64,000 nt of DNA from JAASSS01 sp021767745 (GTDB lineage: Bacteria; Pseudomonadota; Gammaproteobacteria; UBA5335). The notes under the pieces are model-generated. The model searched no databases, had not been told where the DNA came from, and saw only the letters and a program-made list of their open reading frames with translations. Below, piece after piece: positions 43,466 to 52,882 of this stretch; the stretch's first letter is position 1; every line of letters starts with the position of its first letter. The translations under genes and the position numbers were made by a program. The DNA lies in contig JAXHVN010000003.1 of the NCBI GenBank assembly GCA_034189165.1, positions 124,001 to 188,000 of the forward strand. The letters are read 5' to 3'.

Positions 43466-43917
43466 TGCGGGTCGCCTACCGGGTGCTGGATCCGCGCGTC
43501 GGCAACGAGTTTCCCGCTCCGACCTACGGTACGGCGGGGGCGGCGGGGCTGGATCTGCGGGCCTGTCTGCCTGCGCCGCTCACGTTGGCCCCGGGCGCCG
43601 TGGAACTGATTCCCAGCGGCATCAGTCTGCATCTGGAGGATCCCGGCTTTGCCGGCCTGCTGCTGCCGCGCTCGGGCCTTGGCCATCGCCATGGCATCGT
43701 GCTCGGCAACCTCACCGGCCTGATCGATTCCGACTACCAGGGCGAGATACGCATTTCCTGCTGGAATCGGGCCGATGAGGCGTACATCATCGAACCGGGC
43801 GAGCGGATTGCGCAGCTCGTCATCGTGCCGGTGGTGCAGGCCGTGTTCGAGCCGGTCGCCGCGTTCTCCCCCAGTGAACGCGGCGGCGGCGGCTTCGGCC
43901 ACACCGGGCGTCACTAA
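43465..43917 (+). CDS. dut: dUTP diphosphatase
   Basis: A 150-residue trimeric dUTPase that keeps uracil out of DNA and makes dUMP for thymidylate synthesis. Motif 1 AGAAGLDLRACL, motif 2 PRSGLGHRHGIVLGNLTG, motif 3 GLIDSDYQGEIRI, motif 4 EPGERIAQLVIVPV and the C-terminal motif 5 ERGGGGFGHTG are all present. ATG overlaps the coaBC stop by one base. Confidence 0.97.
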   Translation: MRVAYRVLDPRVGNEFPAPTYGTAGAAGLDLRACLPAPLTLAPGAVELIPSGISLHLEDPGFAGLLLPRSGLGHRHGIVLGNLTGLIDSDYQGEIRISCWNRADEAYIIEPGERIAQLVIVPVVQAVFEPVAAFSPSERGGGGFGHTGRH

Positions 43918-43968
43918 GGCGGCTCCGCTTGCGGGGCCGGGTTCGCAGCCCCCACCGCGGACGGCCCC

Positions 43969-45384
43969 ATGGATGATGATGCGGTTCTCGAACCTCTCTT
44001 CGAGCTCGATGGCGCCCTTGCCAGCGGACTCGCCCCCGACCTGATCGGTGCCCGCCCCGGCGCCAGCCTGCTGATCGTTCTGGGCCTGCTGGTCGCCAGC
44101 GGCCTGCTCACCTGGCTGCTGCGCCGTGCCACCGCCGGCGCCGGCGACGACGTACCCGGCCAGTTGCTGCGGCGCACGCTGCCGGCGCTGCGTGGGCCGT
44201 TGCTGCTCGTGCTCTGGGCCTACGGGGTCTATGCCGCGCTGGTGCCGGTGGCGCCGCTGCTGGCCGATGGCCAGAGCAGTCCGGACTGGCTCGCCAGCGC
44301 CGCCCGCGGCGCGGATCTGGTCGCCCTGCTCAGTGTCCTCTGGCTGATGATCCGCCTGGCGCGGCGGCTCGATGCCTGGGCGCAGCAGTGGTCGGCCAGC
44401 CGCACGCGGCGTCTGGAGTCGCTGTTCCTGCCGCTGGCCGCCAGTGCGCTGCGGCTGGTGATGCCGGCGCTGGCGTTGATTCTGATCCTGCCGCTACTAC
44501 CGGTGCCGCCGCGCTACGAGCGGGTGGTTGGCGACTTGGCCGCGATCACCCTGATCGTGCTGGTCGTGGTGCTGTTGCTGCGGGCGTTCAACACCACCGA
44601 GCAGTACATCCGCCGCCGCTACCCGCTGGACGTCGACAACAACCTGTCGGCGCGGCGCGTGTTCACGCAGTTCACGGTGCTCAAGCGGCTCGGGCAGTTC
44701 GTGGTCGTGGTGCTGGGGCTGGCCAGCGCGCTGATGGTGTTCGAGCCGGTGCGCCAGCTCGGCGCCGGCATCCTCGCCTCGGCCGGCGTTGCCGGCCTGG
44801 TGGTCGGCTTCGCCGCGCAGCGGGTGCTGGCCAACCTCCTGGCCGGCATCCAGATCGCGCTGACCCAACCCATCCGGCTGGACGACGCGGTGATCGTGGA
44901 GAACGAATGGGGCTGGGTCGAGGAGCTGACGCTGACCTACGTGGTGGTGCGGCTGTGGGACTGGCGCCGGCTGGTGCTGCCGATCAACTACTTCATCGAG
45001 AAGCCCTTCCAGAACTGGACGCGTTCCTCGGCCGAGCTGATCGGCAGCGTGTTCTTCTACGTCGACTACGCGATCCCGCTGGCGGCGCTGCGCGAGGAGC
45101 TCACACGGGTGCTGGGCCAGACACCGCTGTGGGACGGCAAGGTCAAGGTGCTGCAGGTGGTGGATACCACCGAACGCACGATGGTGCTGCGGGCGTTGGC
45201 CAGTGCGCGCAGCGCGCCGCAGCTGTGGGATCTGCGCTGCTTCGTGCGCGAGCATCTGATCGACTTCATCCAGCGCGAGTACCCCGAGTCGCTGCCGCGA
45301 TTGCGGGCGCAGTTCGATGCGCCGGCGACCGGCCATGATGCGCCTCAGCCGAGCGCGGCGAGCAGTGCGAAGGAGCCGGTGTAG
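43969..45384 (+). CDS. MscS-family mechanosensitive ion channel
   Basis: A 471-residue inner-membrane channel. Five or so hydrophobic segments precede the pore-lining helix and beta domain. These read LGAGILASAGVAGLVVGFAA, QRVLANLLAGIQIALTQPIR and DDAVIVENEWGWVEELTLTY, which fit MscS rather than MscL. The C-terminal alpha-beta domain ends in a polar tail. It is larger than E. coli MscS (286), in the YbdG/YnaI size class. A role in releasing solutes at hypo-osmotic shock is the family norm and would complement the NAGGN operon. Its last 40 bases overlap the convergent exchanger gene. Confidence 0.9.
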   Translation: MDDDAVLEPLFELDGALASGLAPDLIGARPGASLLIVLGLLVASGLLTWLLRRATAGAGDDVPGQLLRRTLPALRGPLLLVLWAYGVYAALVPVAPLLADGQSSPDWLASAARGADLVALLSVLWLMIRLARRLDAWAQQWSASRTRRLESLFLPLAASALRLVMPALALILILPLLPVPPRYERVVGDLAAITLIVLVVVLLLRAFNTTEQYIRRRYPLDVDNNLSARRVFTQFTVLKRLGQFVVVVLGLASALMVFEPVRQLGAGILASAGVAGLVVGFAAQRVLANLLAGIQIALTQPIRLDDAVIVENEWGWVEELTLTYVVVRLWDWRRLVLPINYFIEKPFQNWTRSSAELIGSVFFYVDYAIPLAALREELTRVLGQTPLWDGKVKVLQVVDTTERTMVLRALASARSAPQLWDLRCFVREHLIDFIQREYPESLPRLRAQFDAPATGHDAPQPSAASSAKEPV

Positions 45385-46379
45385 AGCAGCAGGATCAGCA
45401 CGCTCTCGAAGCCGATGCCGGCAATGCCTCGCTTGACTCGGCGCAGCAGGCCGAGCAGCAGGATCGCCGTCATCAGGATGTTCAGCGCGAGCAGATACAG
45501 GTGGGATTCGCTCAGCAGCGCATACAGCGAACCGCCGGTATAGGCGAGGTCGGAGAACGCCAGGAACAGCACATCGAAGCAGTTGCCGCCGATGATGTTG
45601 CCGATCGCCAGCGTCAGCGCCCCCTGGCGCACCGCGGCGATGACGACGATGAACTCCGGCAGCGAGGTCGTCAGGGCGGTGAAGACGCCGCCGACCAAGG
45701 TGTCCGACAGCCCGGACTCGTGCATCAGCACCGGCGCGCTCTGGCTCAGCAGGTAGCCCGCACCGGCCAGTGCCGCCGCATACAGCGCGAAGCGTCCGAG
45801 CAGGCCGGGCAGGCTCGCCTCGCGGTTCTCCGGTGCCGGCACGTCCTCGCGTGTCTCCTCGGTCTGCTGCGGACGCCACATGGGCGCGGTGTGTGCCTCG
45901 CGTACCAGGCGCAGACCGAACGCGTAGCCGGCCAGCAGCACCGGCGTTGCCGGGCTGATGTGCCAGAGCGTCCAGCCCGGCAGGGCGTGGGCCATCAGGG
46001 GCAAGGCCAGCAGCACCACGAGCAGCACACCCTGGCTCAGGTTCGCCTGCGAGGCGGCGGCATGCTCGAGGTTCGCGCGCCGGTAGGTGATGTCCGCGAT
46101 GCCGAGGAACGCGGTCTGGCCGGCGATGCCACCCAGGCAGTTGCTGATCGCGATGCCGGTATTGCCGTCCACGGTGGCGACGATGGAGAGCACCGAGCCG
46201 GCGAGCGACGTCGTGCCGCCGAGCAGCACGGCGCCGACCACGGCCTCACCGAGCCCGGTGCGGTCGGCGAGGCGATCGCCCAGGCCGACGATGCGCACGC
46301 CGGCGAAGGCGATCACGAGGCCGCAGCCGAGAAAGACCGCGAGGTTCGCCCACAGCGGCAGGTCGGTGAACGCTGGCAT
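45345..46379 (-). CDS. CaCA-superfamily cation exchanger (sodium/calcium exchanger-like)
   Basis: A 344-residue membrane protein with about ten hydrophobic helices in two halves. The two alpha-repeats are seen as VVGAVLLGGTTSLAGSVLSI with ISNCLGGIAGQTAFL, and VGGVFTALTTSLPEFIVVI with IGNIIGGNCFDVLFLA. A hydrophilic, acidic loop (TEETREDVPAPENREA) separates the halves. In the first repeat the usual acidic residue (TSLPE) is replaced by TSLAG, so only the second half carries the ion-binding Glu, which sets it apart from typical exchangers. It follows the GST gene by 17 bases on the minus strand. Ion specificity is unknown. Confidence 0.82.
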   Translation of the reverse strand: MPAFTDLPLWANLAVFLGCGLVIAFAGVRIVGLGDRLADRTGLGEAVVGAVLLGGTTSLAGSVLSIVATVDGNTGIAISNCLGGIAGQTAFLGIADITYRRANLEHAAASQANLSQGVLLVVLLALPLMAHALPGWTLWHISPATPVLLAGYAFGLRLVREAHTAPMWRPQQTEETREDVPAPENREASLPGLLGRFALYAAALAGAGYLLSQSAPVLMHESGLSDTLVGGVFTALTTSLPEFIVVIAAVRQGALTLAIGNIIGGNCFDVLFLAFSDLAYTGGSLYALLSESHLYLLALNILMTAILLLGLLRRVKRGIAGIGFESVLILLLYTGSFALLAALG

Positions 46380-46396
46380 CCCCGCCCCGGCCGCCT

Positions 46397-47068
46397 TCAG
46401 CTGGCCCCGGGCAGGTGAAACGGCCCGCCCCGCTCGAGCGCCCGCTCGTAGGCCGGTCGCGCCTCGATGCGGCTGACGAACGCCGCCAGCCGCGGATAGT
46501 CCGCCAGCCCGCCGGCACCGGCGGCCGCCTGCAGCGGGAAGCTCATCATCACGTCCGCGGCGCTGAAGTCCGGCCCCGCGAACCAGGGGTGGCGGCTGAG
46601 CTCGGCATCGAGGAACGTCAGGTGTTCGGCGATGTTCGGGTTCAGGTACTGGCGGCCGACGCCGTTGGCGATCAGCCGGCCGAGCGGGCGCAGCGGCAGT
46701 GGCATCGGCGCCTGGCCGAGCCGGCTGAACACCAACTTCATCACCAGCAGCGGCATGAGGCTGCCTTCGGCGTAGTGCAGGTAGTACACGTAGCGCCAGT
46801 GGGCCTCGCTGGTCGGCGCCGGGCGTAGCGCGCCGTCCGCCTGCGCGATCAGATATTCGATGATGGCGCCGGTCTCGGCGATGGTGTGCTCGCCGTCGGT
46901 GATGACCGGCGACTTGCCGAGCGGATGGACGCGCTTGAGCGAGGCGGGCGCGAGCAGCGTCTTGGCGTCGCGCGCATAGCGCACCACCTCGTAGGGCAGC
47001 TGCAGCTCCTCGAGCAGCCAGAGGATGCGCTGCGAGCGCGAGTGTTCCAGGTGATGCACGGTGATCAT
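46397..47068 (-). CDS. Glutathione S-transferase family protein
   Basis: A 223-residue cytoplasmic protein with an N-terminal thioredoxin-like domain (ITVHHLEHSRSQRILWLLEE, split as ITVHHLEHSRS and QRILWLLEELQLPYE) and the glutathione-binding GKSPVITDGEHTIAETGAI, then an all-helical C-terminal domain with FSAADVMMSFPL. This is the usual bacterial GST layout; substrate unknown. GAGG lies about nine bases before the ATG. It stands between the PAP2 phosphatase and the exchanger, all on the minus strand, likely one transcript. Confidence 0.9.
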   Translation of the reverse strand: MITVHHLEHSRSQRILWLLEELQLPYEVVRYARDAKTLLAPASLKRVHPLGKSPVITDGEHTIAETGAIIEYLIAQADGALRPAPTSEAHWRYVYYLHYAEGSLMPLLVMKLVFSRLGQAPMPLPLRPLGRLIANGVGRQYLNPNIAEHLTFLDAELSRHPWFAGPDFSAADVMMSFPLQAAAGAGGLADYPRLAAFVSRIEARPAYERALERGGPFHLPGAS

Positions 47069-47135
47069 CGACTCATCCTCGGTCGGGAAGTGAACTGCCG
47101 GGTCCTGACCTCGACCCGACGCGGGCCGGCGGGGT

Positions 47136-47864
47136 TCACCGCGGCCGGGTCAGCCAGCGGGCCAGCAGCCAGCACAGCGCCGCCCACGCGGCGCCACCGG
47201 TCCAGCCCGCCAGCACATCGCTCGGCCAGTGCACCCCGAGATAGACCCGGCTGGCGCCGACCAGCATCGTGACCGTCGTCGCCATGAGCAGCAGGTAGCC
47301 GCGCAGGAGGCGATGCGGCTGTACGCGCGCGAGCATCGCCGCCAGCGTCAGGTAGGTGATCGCCGCCATCATCGCGTGCCCGCTGGGAAAGCTCGCGGTG
47401 TAGACCACGGTCTCGTGCGGCACGAGGGCCGGGCGCGGGCGGGCATAGCCGAACTTCAGCGCATGCATCAGCAGCCAGCCGCCGCCGATGGCCGCGGCCG
47501 TGAACGCCGCCGCCGCGGCCCGGCCGGCGAGCAGCAGATAGACCAGCGTGCCGGCGGTGATCAGGCCGAGCACGCCGACGCTGCCGAGCGCCGTCAGATC
47601 CCGTGCCAGTTCCTCGACCCACTTCGGCCCGAGCGGATCGGTCGGATCCTGCGCCGTGCGCAGCGCCAGCAGCACCGCCTGATCGAGCGCCCGAGTCTCC
47701 TGCCGGGCGACCGCCTCGGCCAGCTCGATGAAGCCCCACGCGCCGCCGAACAATGCCACCAGGCCGAGCAGCAGGGTCAGTTCCTGCTGTCCGAGCCACC
47801 GCCACAGTCGTGTCCAGCGTCTGGTGCCGGCGGCAAGGATGAGCGGGCGGTGCGAGCGGGGCAC
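47136..47864 (-). CDS. PAP2 superfamily membrane phosphatase
   Basis: A 242-residue membrane phosphatase, probably acting on undecaprenyl pyrophosphate or phosphatidic acid-type lipids on the periplasmic face. The three motifs are KFGYARPRP, PSGHAMMAA and SRVYLGVHWPSDV, in the right order, among about six helices. The open frame begins 33 codons earlier, but the GTG at 47864 has GGGAG six bases before it and removes a Ser/Pro/Arg-rich lead that resembles nothing. The precise substrate cannot be told. Confidence 0.88.
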   Translation of the reverse strand: MPRSHRPLILAAGTRRWTRLWRWLGQQELTLLLGLVALFGGAWGFIELAEAVARQETRALDQAVLLALRTAQDPTDPLGPKWVEELARDLTALGSVGVLGLITAGTLVYLLLAGRAAAAAFTAAAIGGGWLLMHALKFGYARPRPALVPHETVVYTASFPSGHAMMAAITYLTLAAMLARVQPHRLLRGYLLLMATTVTMLVGASRVYLGVHWPSDVLAGWTGGAAWAALCWLLARWLTRPR

Positions 47865-47977
47865 ACGGGCTCCCGGAGCGGGGGATGGCCGCCTACTGTA
47901 GCGGATGCACCCCGCAGCCTTGCCGCCGCCGGCGAGCCTGCTTAGGGTGAGGCGGTTGTGCACAGGCGGATGCGACG

Positions 47978-49483
47978 ATGACGGTGGAACTGCTGGTGGG
48001 CGTGCTGGCCGGGTTGGCGCTCGGCGCCCTGATCGGCTGGCTGGCGTGGAGTCGGCCGGCGGCGCAGGCGCAGACGGGCTTCGCCCGCGAACGACAGGAG
48101 CACGAGCGGGCGCTCACGGCCGCGCAGGAGGCCCTGACCGCCGCGCAGCGGGCGCTGGAAGAGGAGCGCGGCGCGCACGCGCGCACCCGCGAGATCGGGG
48201 CCGGCCACAGCCGCGAGCATGCCGTCGCCGTCAACCGCGTGGAATCCGCCGAGCAGCGGATCCAGGCGCTGGATGCGCAGTGCCGTCGCCTGGAGGAAAA
48301 GATCGCGACTCTCGAGCCCTACCGGGTGGAACTGGCGGAGTTGCAGAGCACGCTGCGCGAGCGAGACGAGGCCCATGCGCAGCGTGCGCGCGAGCTGGAG
48401 GAGCGGTTCGCCACCCTGGCCAGCGCGGCACTCGAGCGCAGCCAGCAGGCCCTGGTCGCGAGTGCGGCGGAGACGCTCAAGCTGCATCGCGCCGAGGCCG
48501 AGGGCGGTCTGCAGAAGAATCGCGAGGCGCTCGGCAAGCTGATCGAGCCCATGCGCGACACGCTCAGCCGCTACGAGCGCCAGCTGCGCGAGATCGAGAC
48601 CGCGCGCCACACCGCCTACGGCGCCATCACCAACGCCATCGACGAGGTGAAGGCCGGGCAGAAGCTGGTCGCCGACGAAGCGCAACGCATCGTGCACTCG
48701 CTGCGCAACGCGCCGAAGGTGCGCGGTCGCTGGGGCGAGCATCAGCTGCGGCGGGTGCTGGAGATGGCCGGGCTGAGCCCGCACTGCGACTTCGCCGAGG
48801 AGGTCAGCCGCGAGAGCGCCGACGGCCGACTGCGCCCGGATGTGGTCATCAACCTGCCGAACGACCGGGTGCTGGTGGTCGACGCCAAGTGTTCGCTCAA
48901 CGCCTATCAGGACGCGGTGGGCGCCGAGACCGACGAGGAGCGTCGCACCCACATGCTGGCGCACGCCAAGGCACTGCGCGCCCATGTGGAGTCGCTCGGC
49001 CGCAAGAGCTACGCCCAGCAGTTCGAGGACACGCTCGACTTCGTGATCATGTTCGTGCCGGGCGAGAATTTCCTGGCGGCGGCCCTGGAGGTGGACCAGG
49101 ACCTGTTCGACGTCGCCTTCGAGCGCCGCGTGCTGCTGGCCAGCCCGACCAATCTGATCGCCATCGCCCGCACCGTGGCCATGGTCTGGCAGCAGGAACG
49201 GGCGGCGGACGATGCCCGGCGGATCGCGGCGCTCGGCAAGGAGCTCTATGATCGGCTCGCCACCCTCGGCGAGCATGTCGCCCGCCTCGGCAAGAGCCTC
49301 GACCAGGCCACCGGCCACTACAACCGACTGGTGGGCAGCCTGGAATCGCAGGTCATGACCTCGGCGCAGCGCTTCCGCGACCTGGCGATCGATCCGCCGA
49401 AGAAGCCGATCGAACCGCTGGTGCCGGTGACCACCGAGCCGCGGGTGCTGACCAAGCTCGATCCCGGCGCCGCCTCGCGCTGA
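47978..49483 (+). CDS. rmuC: DNA recombination protein RmuC
   Basis: A 501-residue protein with an N-terminal membrane helix (LLVGVLAGLALGALIGWLAW), a long coiled-coil (about residues 30-200, rich in Glu, Arg and Ala), and a C-terminal nuclease-like RmuC domain with APKVRGRWGEHQLRRVLEMA, DVVINLPNDRVLVVDAKCSL and FVPGENFLAAAL. It limits inversions at short inverted repeats in E. coli; the exact activity is not established. It is divergent from the PAP2 gene. The ATG at 47978 gives the expected membrane anchor. Confidence 0.94.
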   Translation: MTVELLVGVLAGLALGALIGWLAWSRPAAQAQTGFARERQEHERALTAAQEALTAAQRALEEERGAHARTREIGAGHSREHAVAVNRVESAEQRIQALDAQCRRLEEKIATLEPYRVELAELQSTLRERDEAHAQRARELEERFATLASAALERSQQALVASAAETLKLHRAEAEGGLQKNREALGKLIEPMRDTLSRYERQLREIETARHTAYGAITNAIDEVKAGQKLVADEAQRIVHSLRNAPKVRGRWGEHQLRRVLEMAGLSPHCDFAEEVSRESADGRLRPDVVINLPNDRVLVVDAKCSLNAYQDAVGAETDEERRTHMLAHAKALRAHVESLGRKSYAQQFEDTLDFVIMFVPGENFLAAALEVDQDLFDVAFERRVLLASPTNLIAIARTVAMVWQQERAADDARRIAALGKELYDRLATLGEHVARLGKSLDQATGHYNRLVGSLESQVMTSAQRFRDLAIDPPKKPIEPLVPVTTEPRVLTKLDPGAASR

Positions 49484-49536
49484 GCCCGCCCGGCGCGGAC
49501 GATCGCACGAGAACAACGACACGAGGAGACTGTGCC

Positions 49537-50235
49537 ATGGCATCCGAGGACTGCCTTTCCCCCACCGAGTTCTTCGACTGGGAGCACCCGGCGGTGCAGG
49601 ACTATGCCCGGCAGGCTGCCGCCGGCGCCGACTCGCCGCGCGAGCGCGTGGTGCGCCTGTACTACCGCATCCGTGACGGCATCCGCTACGACCCGTACAA
49701 CTTCCGCCTGCATCGCGGCTGGTTCCGCGCCAGCGAGATCGCCCGCCGCGATCGCGACTACTGCGTGCCCAAGGCAGTGCTGCTGGCGGCAGGCGCCCGG
49801 GCGCTGGGCGTGCCCTCGCGCGTGGGCTTCGCCGACGTGCGCAACCACCTGTCCACCGAGAAGATGCGCGCCATGATGCAGACCGACGTGTTCGGCTGGC
49901 ATGGCTACGCCGAGCTGTACCTGGACGGGCAGTGGGTGAAGGCGACTCCGGCCTTCAACCTCAGTCTGTGCGAGAAGGCCGGCGTGCGGCCGCTCGACTT
50001 CGATGGCACGGCCGATGCGATCTTCCACGAGTTCGACCAGAGCGGTCGCCGGCACATGGAGTATCTGCGCGATCACGGGACGTTCGCCGACTTCCCCTAC
50101 GAGGCGATGCTGCGCGGCATGGCGGCGGTCTATCCGCAGCTGATGGGGCCGGCCGCCGGGCGGTTGCTGCGGGAGGCCGGGGGCGGCGAGGATTTCGAGC
50201 AGGCGATCGCCGAGCAGGCCGGGCGCGGCAACTGA
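49537..50235 (+). CDS. Transglutaminase-like domain protein
   Basis: A 232-residue protein with a papain-like transglutaminase fold. The probable catalytic Cys is in RRDRDYCVPKAVLLAAGA, and the His in WHGYAELYLDGQWVKATPAF; GVPSRVGFADVRNHL lies between. There is no signal peptide, so it is cytoplasmic. Family members act as proteases or amide-forming enzymes, and none is characterised well enough to name this one. It has GAGGAG before the ATG and lies 54 bases after rmuC. Confidence 0.85.
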   Translation: MASEDCLSPTEFFDWEHPAVQDYARQAAAGADSPRERVVRLYYRIRDGIRYDPYNFRLHRGWFRASEIARRDRDYCVPKAVLLAAGARALGVPSRVGFADVRNHLSTEKMRAMMQTDVFGWHGYAELYLDGQWVKATPAFNLSLCEKAGVRPLDFDGTADAIFHEFDQSGRRHMEYLRDHGTFADFPYEAMLRGMAAVYPQLMGPAAGRLLREAGGGEDFEQAIAEQAGRGN

Positions 50236-50356
50236 GGCCGGCAGCGCCCGATCCCGCACCGGTTGCGGGGCCGATCGCAGCCGCTTCGGGTTACGCTAGA
50301 TGCCACGGCGAGGGCGGCCCAGCAGCGGGCCACCGCCAGCTATCGGGGAGAAGGCG

Positions 50357-50977
50357 ATGACGATGGGAGCTGACGAGGCGCTGGCACAGCTGCAGGCCGG
50401 CAATCGGCGTTTCGTGGCCAACGCGCAGGACGCGCGGACGGGCACCGGTCCGGCGCGGCGCCATGAGTTGGTCGCCGGGCAGGCGCCGCTCGCGATCATC
50501 CTCGGCTGCTCGGATTCGCGGGTGCCGGCGGAGATCGTCTTCGATCAGGGGCTCGGTGACCTGTTCGTGATCCGCGTGGCCGGCAACATCGTCGCTCCCT
50601 CGCAGATCGGCAGCGTGGAGTTCGCAGCGCAGGAATTCGGTACGCGGCTGGTGGTGGTGCTGGGCCATTCCCGCTGCGGCGCGATCCAGGCGACGATCAA
50701 GGCGCTGGAGGCCCCGGCCCCGGCCTCGATGCCGAACATCGACTCGATCGTCGATCGCATCCGCCCGGCCGTGGTGGGCCTGCTGGAAACCGAGCTGCGC
50801 ACCGATCATGACCGGCTGGTGCACCAGGCGGTACGGGCCAACATCCGCGCCTCGGCCAACCAACTGCGGCATGGCTCGCGCCTGCTCGAGCAGCTGATCG
50901 CCGAGGACGGCCTGCGCGTCGTGGGCGCCGAGTACGCGCTGGAGACGGGACGGGTCGAGTTCTTCGACGGCGTCTAG
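50357..50977 (+). CDS. Beta-class carbonic anhydrase
   Basis: A 206-residue zinc enzyme that interconverts carbon dioxide and bicarbonate. Zinc ligands and catalytic dyad are present: ILGCSDSRVPAE (CxDxR) and VLGHSRCGAI (HxxC), with DQGLGDLFVIRVAGN and GSVEFAAQEFG. I chose ATG 50357 because GGGGAGAAGG precedes it; the frame is open 19 codons further. It converges with typA, four bases apart. Confidence 0.94.
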   Translation: MTMGADEALAQLQAGNRRFVANAQDARTGTGPARRHELVAGQAPLAIILGCSDSRVPAEIVFDQGLGDLFVIRVAGNIVAPSQIGSVEFAAQEFGTRLVVVLGHSRCGAIQATIKALEAPAPASMPNIDSIVDRIRPAVVGLLETELRTDHDRLVHQAVRANIRASANQLRHGSRLLEQLIAEDGLRVVGAEYALETGRVEFFDGV

Positions 50978-50981
50978 GCCG

Positions 50982-52802
50982 CTAGGACTTCGCCCCGCGG
51001 CTGGCGCGCTTGCGCTCGTTCTCCTGCAGGTGCCGCTTGCGCAGTCGGACGGCGGCCGGTGTCACCTCCACCAGTTCATCGTCGTCGATGAACTCCAGCG
51101 CCTGCTCCAACGTCAGCCGCACCGGCGGGGTCAGCAGGATGTTCTCGTCCGAGCCGGAGGCGCGGATGTTGGTCAGCTGCTTGGCCTTGAGCGGATTCAC
51201 CGTAAGATCGTTATCGCGGCTGTGCTCGCCGATGATCATGCCCTCGTAGATCTCCTCGCCCGGCCCGATGAACAGCCGCCCGCGCTCCTGCAGATTGAAC
51301 AGTGCATAGCCGAGCGACTTGCCGGTGCCGTTGCTGATCAGTACGCCGTTCTGACGCGCGGTCTGCGCCTGCCGGCGCACCGGGGCGTAGTGGTCGAAGA
51401 CGTGGTGCAGCAGGCCGGTGCCGCTGGTGGCCGAGAGGAATTCGGTCTGAAAGCCGATCAGCCCGCGCGCCGGGATGATGTAGTCCAGCCGCACGCGGCC
51501 CTTGCCGTCGGGCAGCATGTCCTTGAGTTCGCCGCCGCGCGCGCCGAGCCGTTCCATCACCTTGCCCTGGTGGATTTCCTCCACGTCCACCGTCAGTGCC
51601 TCGTGCGGTTCCTGCCGCTCGCCGTCCACCTCGCGCACGATCACCTGCGGGCGCGAGACGGCCAGCTCGTAACCCTCCCGGCGCATGTTCTCGATCAGGA
51701 TGGACAGGTGCAGCTCGCCCCGGCCGGAGACCTTGAGCGTGTCCGGGTCGTCCGTGTCCTCGACGCGCAGCGCCACGTTGTGCAGCAGCTCGCGCTCCAG
51801 GCGCTCGCGCACCTGGCGGCTGGTGACGTACTTGCCCTCGCGCCCGGCGAAGGGCGAGTCGTTCACCAGGAAGTTCATGCTGACGGTCGGCTCATCCACC
51901 GTCAGCGCCGGCAGCGGCTCGACGGCGTCCGGATGGCACAGCGTGTCGGAGATGTAGAGCGGATCGAGGCCCGTGAAGGCGATGATGTCGCCGGCCTCGG
52001 CCGTCGGCACCTCGACCCGCTCCAGACCGTGGAAGCCGAAGATCTGCAGCATGCGCCCCTGGCGGCGCCGCCCGTCCGCCGCGATGGCCACCACCGGCGA
52101 GTTGGTGGCGACGCGGCCGCGATTGATGCGGCCGATGCCGATCACGCCGACGTAGCTGTTGTAGTCCAGCGAGGAGACCTGCAGCTGGAACGGACCCTCT
52201 GCGTCCACCTGCGGCGGCGACACGCGCTGCACGATGGTCTCGAACAGCGGCGTCATGTCGCCCTCGGTGACCTGCTCGTCCTCGCTCGCGTAGCCGCGCA
52301 GCGCCGAGGCGTAGATCACCGGGAAGTCGAGCTGCTCGTCGGTGGCGCCGAGCCGGTCGAACAGATCGAAGGTCTGGTTCAGCACCCAGTCGGGTCGGGC
52401 GCCGGGCCGGTCGATCTTGTTGATCACCACGATGGGCTTGAGGCCGAGGGCAAAGGCCTTCTGCGTGACGAAGCGCGTCTGCGGCATGGGGCCGTCGACC
52501 GCATCGACCAGCAGCAGGACCGAGTCCACCATCGAGAGCACACGCTCGACCTCGCCGCCGAAGTCGGCATGGCCCGGTGTGTCGACGATGTTGATGCGCC
52601 AGTCGCGCCAGCGCAGCGCGGTGTTCTTGGCCAGGATGGTGATGCCACGCTCGCGTTCCAGATCGTTGCTGTCCATCAGGCGCTCCACCGGTGCGGCGCG
52701 CGCATCGAGCGTGCCGGACTGCTGCAGCAGCTTGTCCACCAGCGTGGTCTTGCCGTGATCGACGTGGGCAATGATCGCGATGTTGCGCAGATTTTCGTTC
52801 AT
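50982..52802 (-). CDS. typA: GTP-binding translational regulator TypA/BipA
   Basis: A 606-residue translation-factor-like GTPase that binds ribosomes and assists 50S assembly and stress adaptation. G1 is AHVDHGKTTLVDKLL near residue 12, switch II is DTPGHADFGGEVERVL, G4 is NKIDRPGARPDWV, and the beta-barrel, EF-G-like and C-terminal domains are complete (NMRREGYELAVSRPQV, GLIGFQTEFLSATSGTGL). Length is typical. Confidence 0.97.
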   Translation of the reverse strand: MNENLRNIAIIAHVDHGKTTLVDKLLQQSGTLDARAAPVERLMDSNDLERERGITILAKNTALRWRDWRINIVDTPGHADFGGEVERVLSMVDSVLLLVDAVDGPMPQTRFVTQKAFALGLKPIVVINKIDRPGARPDWVLNQTFDLFDRLGATDEQLDFPVIYASALRGYASEDEQVTEGDMTPLFETIVQRVSPPQVDAEGPFQLQVSSLDYNSYVGVIGIGRINRGRVATNSPVVAIAADGRRRQGRMLQIFGFHGLERVEVPTAEAGDIIAFTGLDPLYISDTLCHPDAVEPLPALTVDEPTVSMNFLVNDSPFAGREGKYVTSRQVRERLERELLHNVALRVEDTDDPDTLKVSGRGELHLSILIENMRREGYELAVSRPQVIVREVDGERQEPHEALTVDVEEIHQGKVMERLGARGGELKDMLPDGKGRVRLDYIIPARGLIGFQTEFLSATSGTGLLHHVFDHYAPVRRQAQTARQNGVLISNGTGKSLGYALFNLQERGRLFIGPGEEIYEGMIIGEHSRDNDLTVNPLKAKQLTNIRASGSDENILLTPPVRLTLEQALEFIDDDELVEVTPAAVRLRKRHLQENERKRASRGAKS

Positions 52803-52834
52803 GGAGCGCGGGGGCCTCGGGCAGCGGGGCGGCT

Positions 52835-52840
52835 ATTATA
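52835..52840 (-). promoter_or_regulatory. -10 element upstream of typA
   Basis: On the minus strand a perfect TATAAT hexamer lies 33 bases before the typA ATG, inside an otherwise GC-only stretch. No good -35 hexamer is present at the right distance. Confidence 0.45.
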
Positions 52841-52882
52841 GGGCCGGGCGCGGGCGGCGCTCCCGCGGTGATGAGGTTTTCG

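Noticed and set aside
47920..47948. TTGCCG-17-TAGGGT as an rmuC promoter
   Set aside because: The -10 matches only three of six positions, not distinguishable from chance in this GC-rich gap.
47865..47963. N-terminal extension of the PAP2 phosphatase from 47963
   Set aside because: Arg/Pro-rich, no family match, while GTG 47864 has GGGAG at good spacing.
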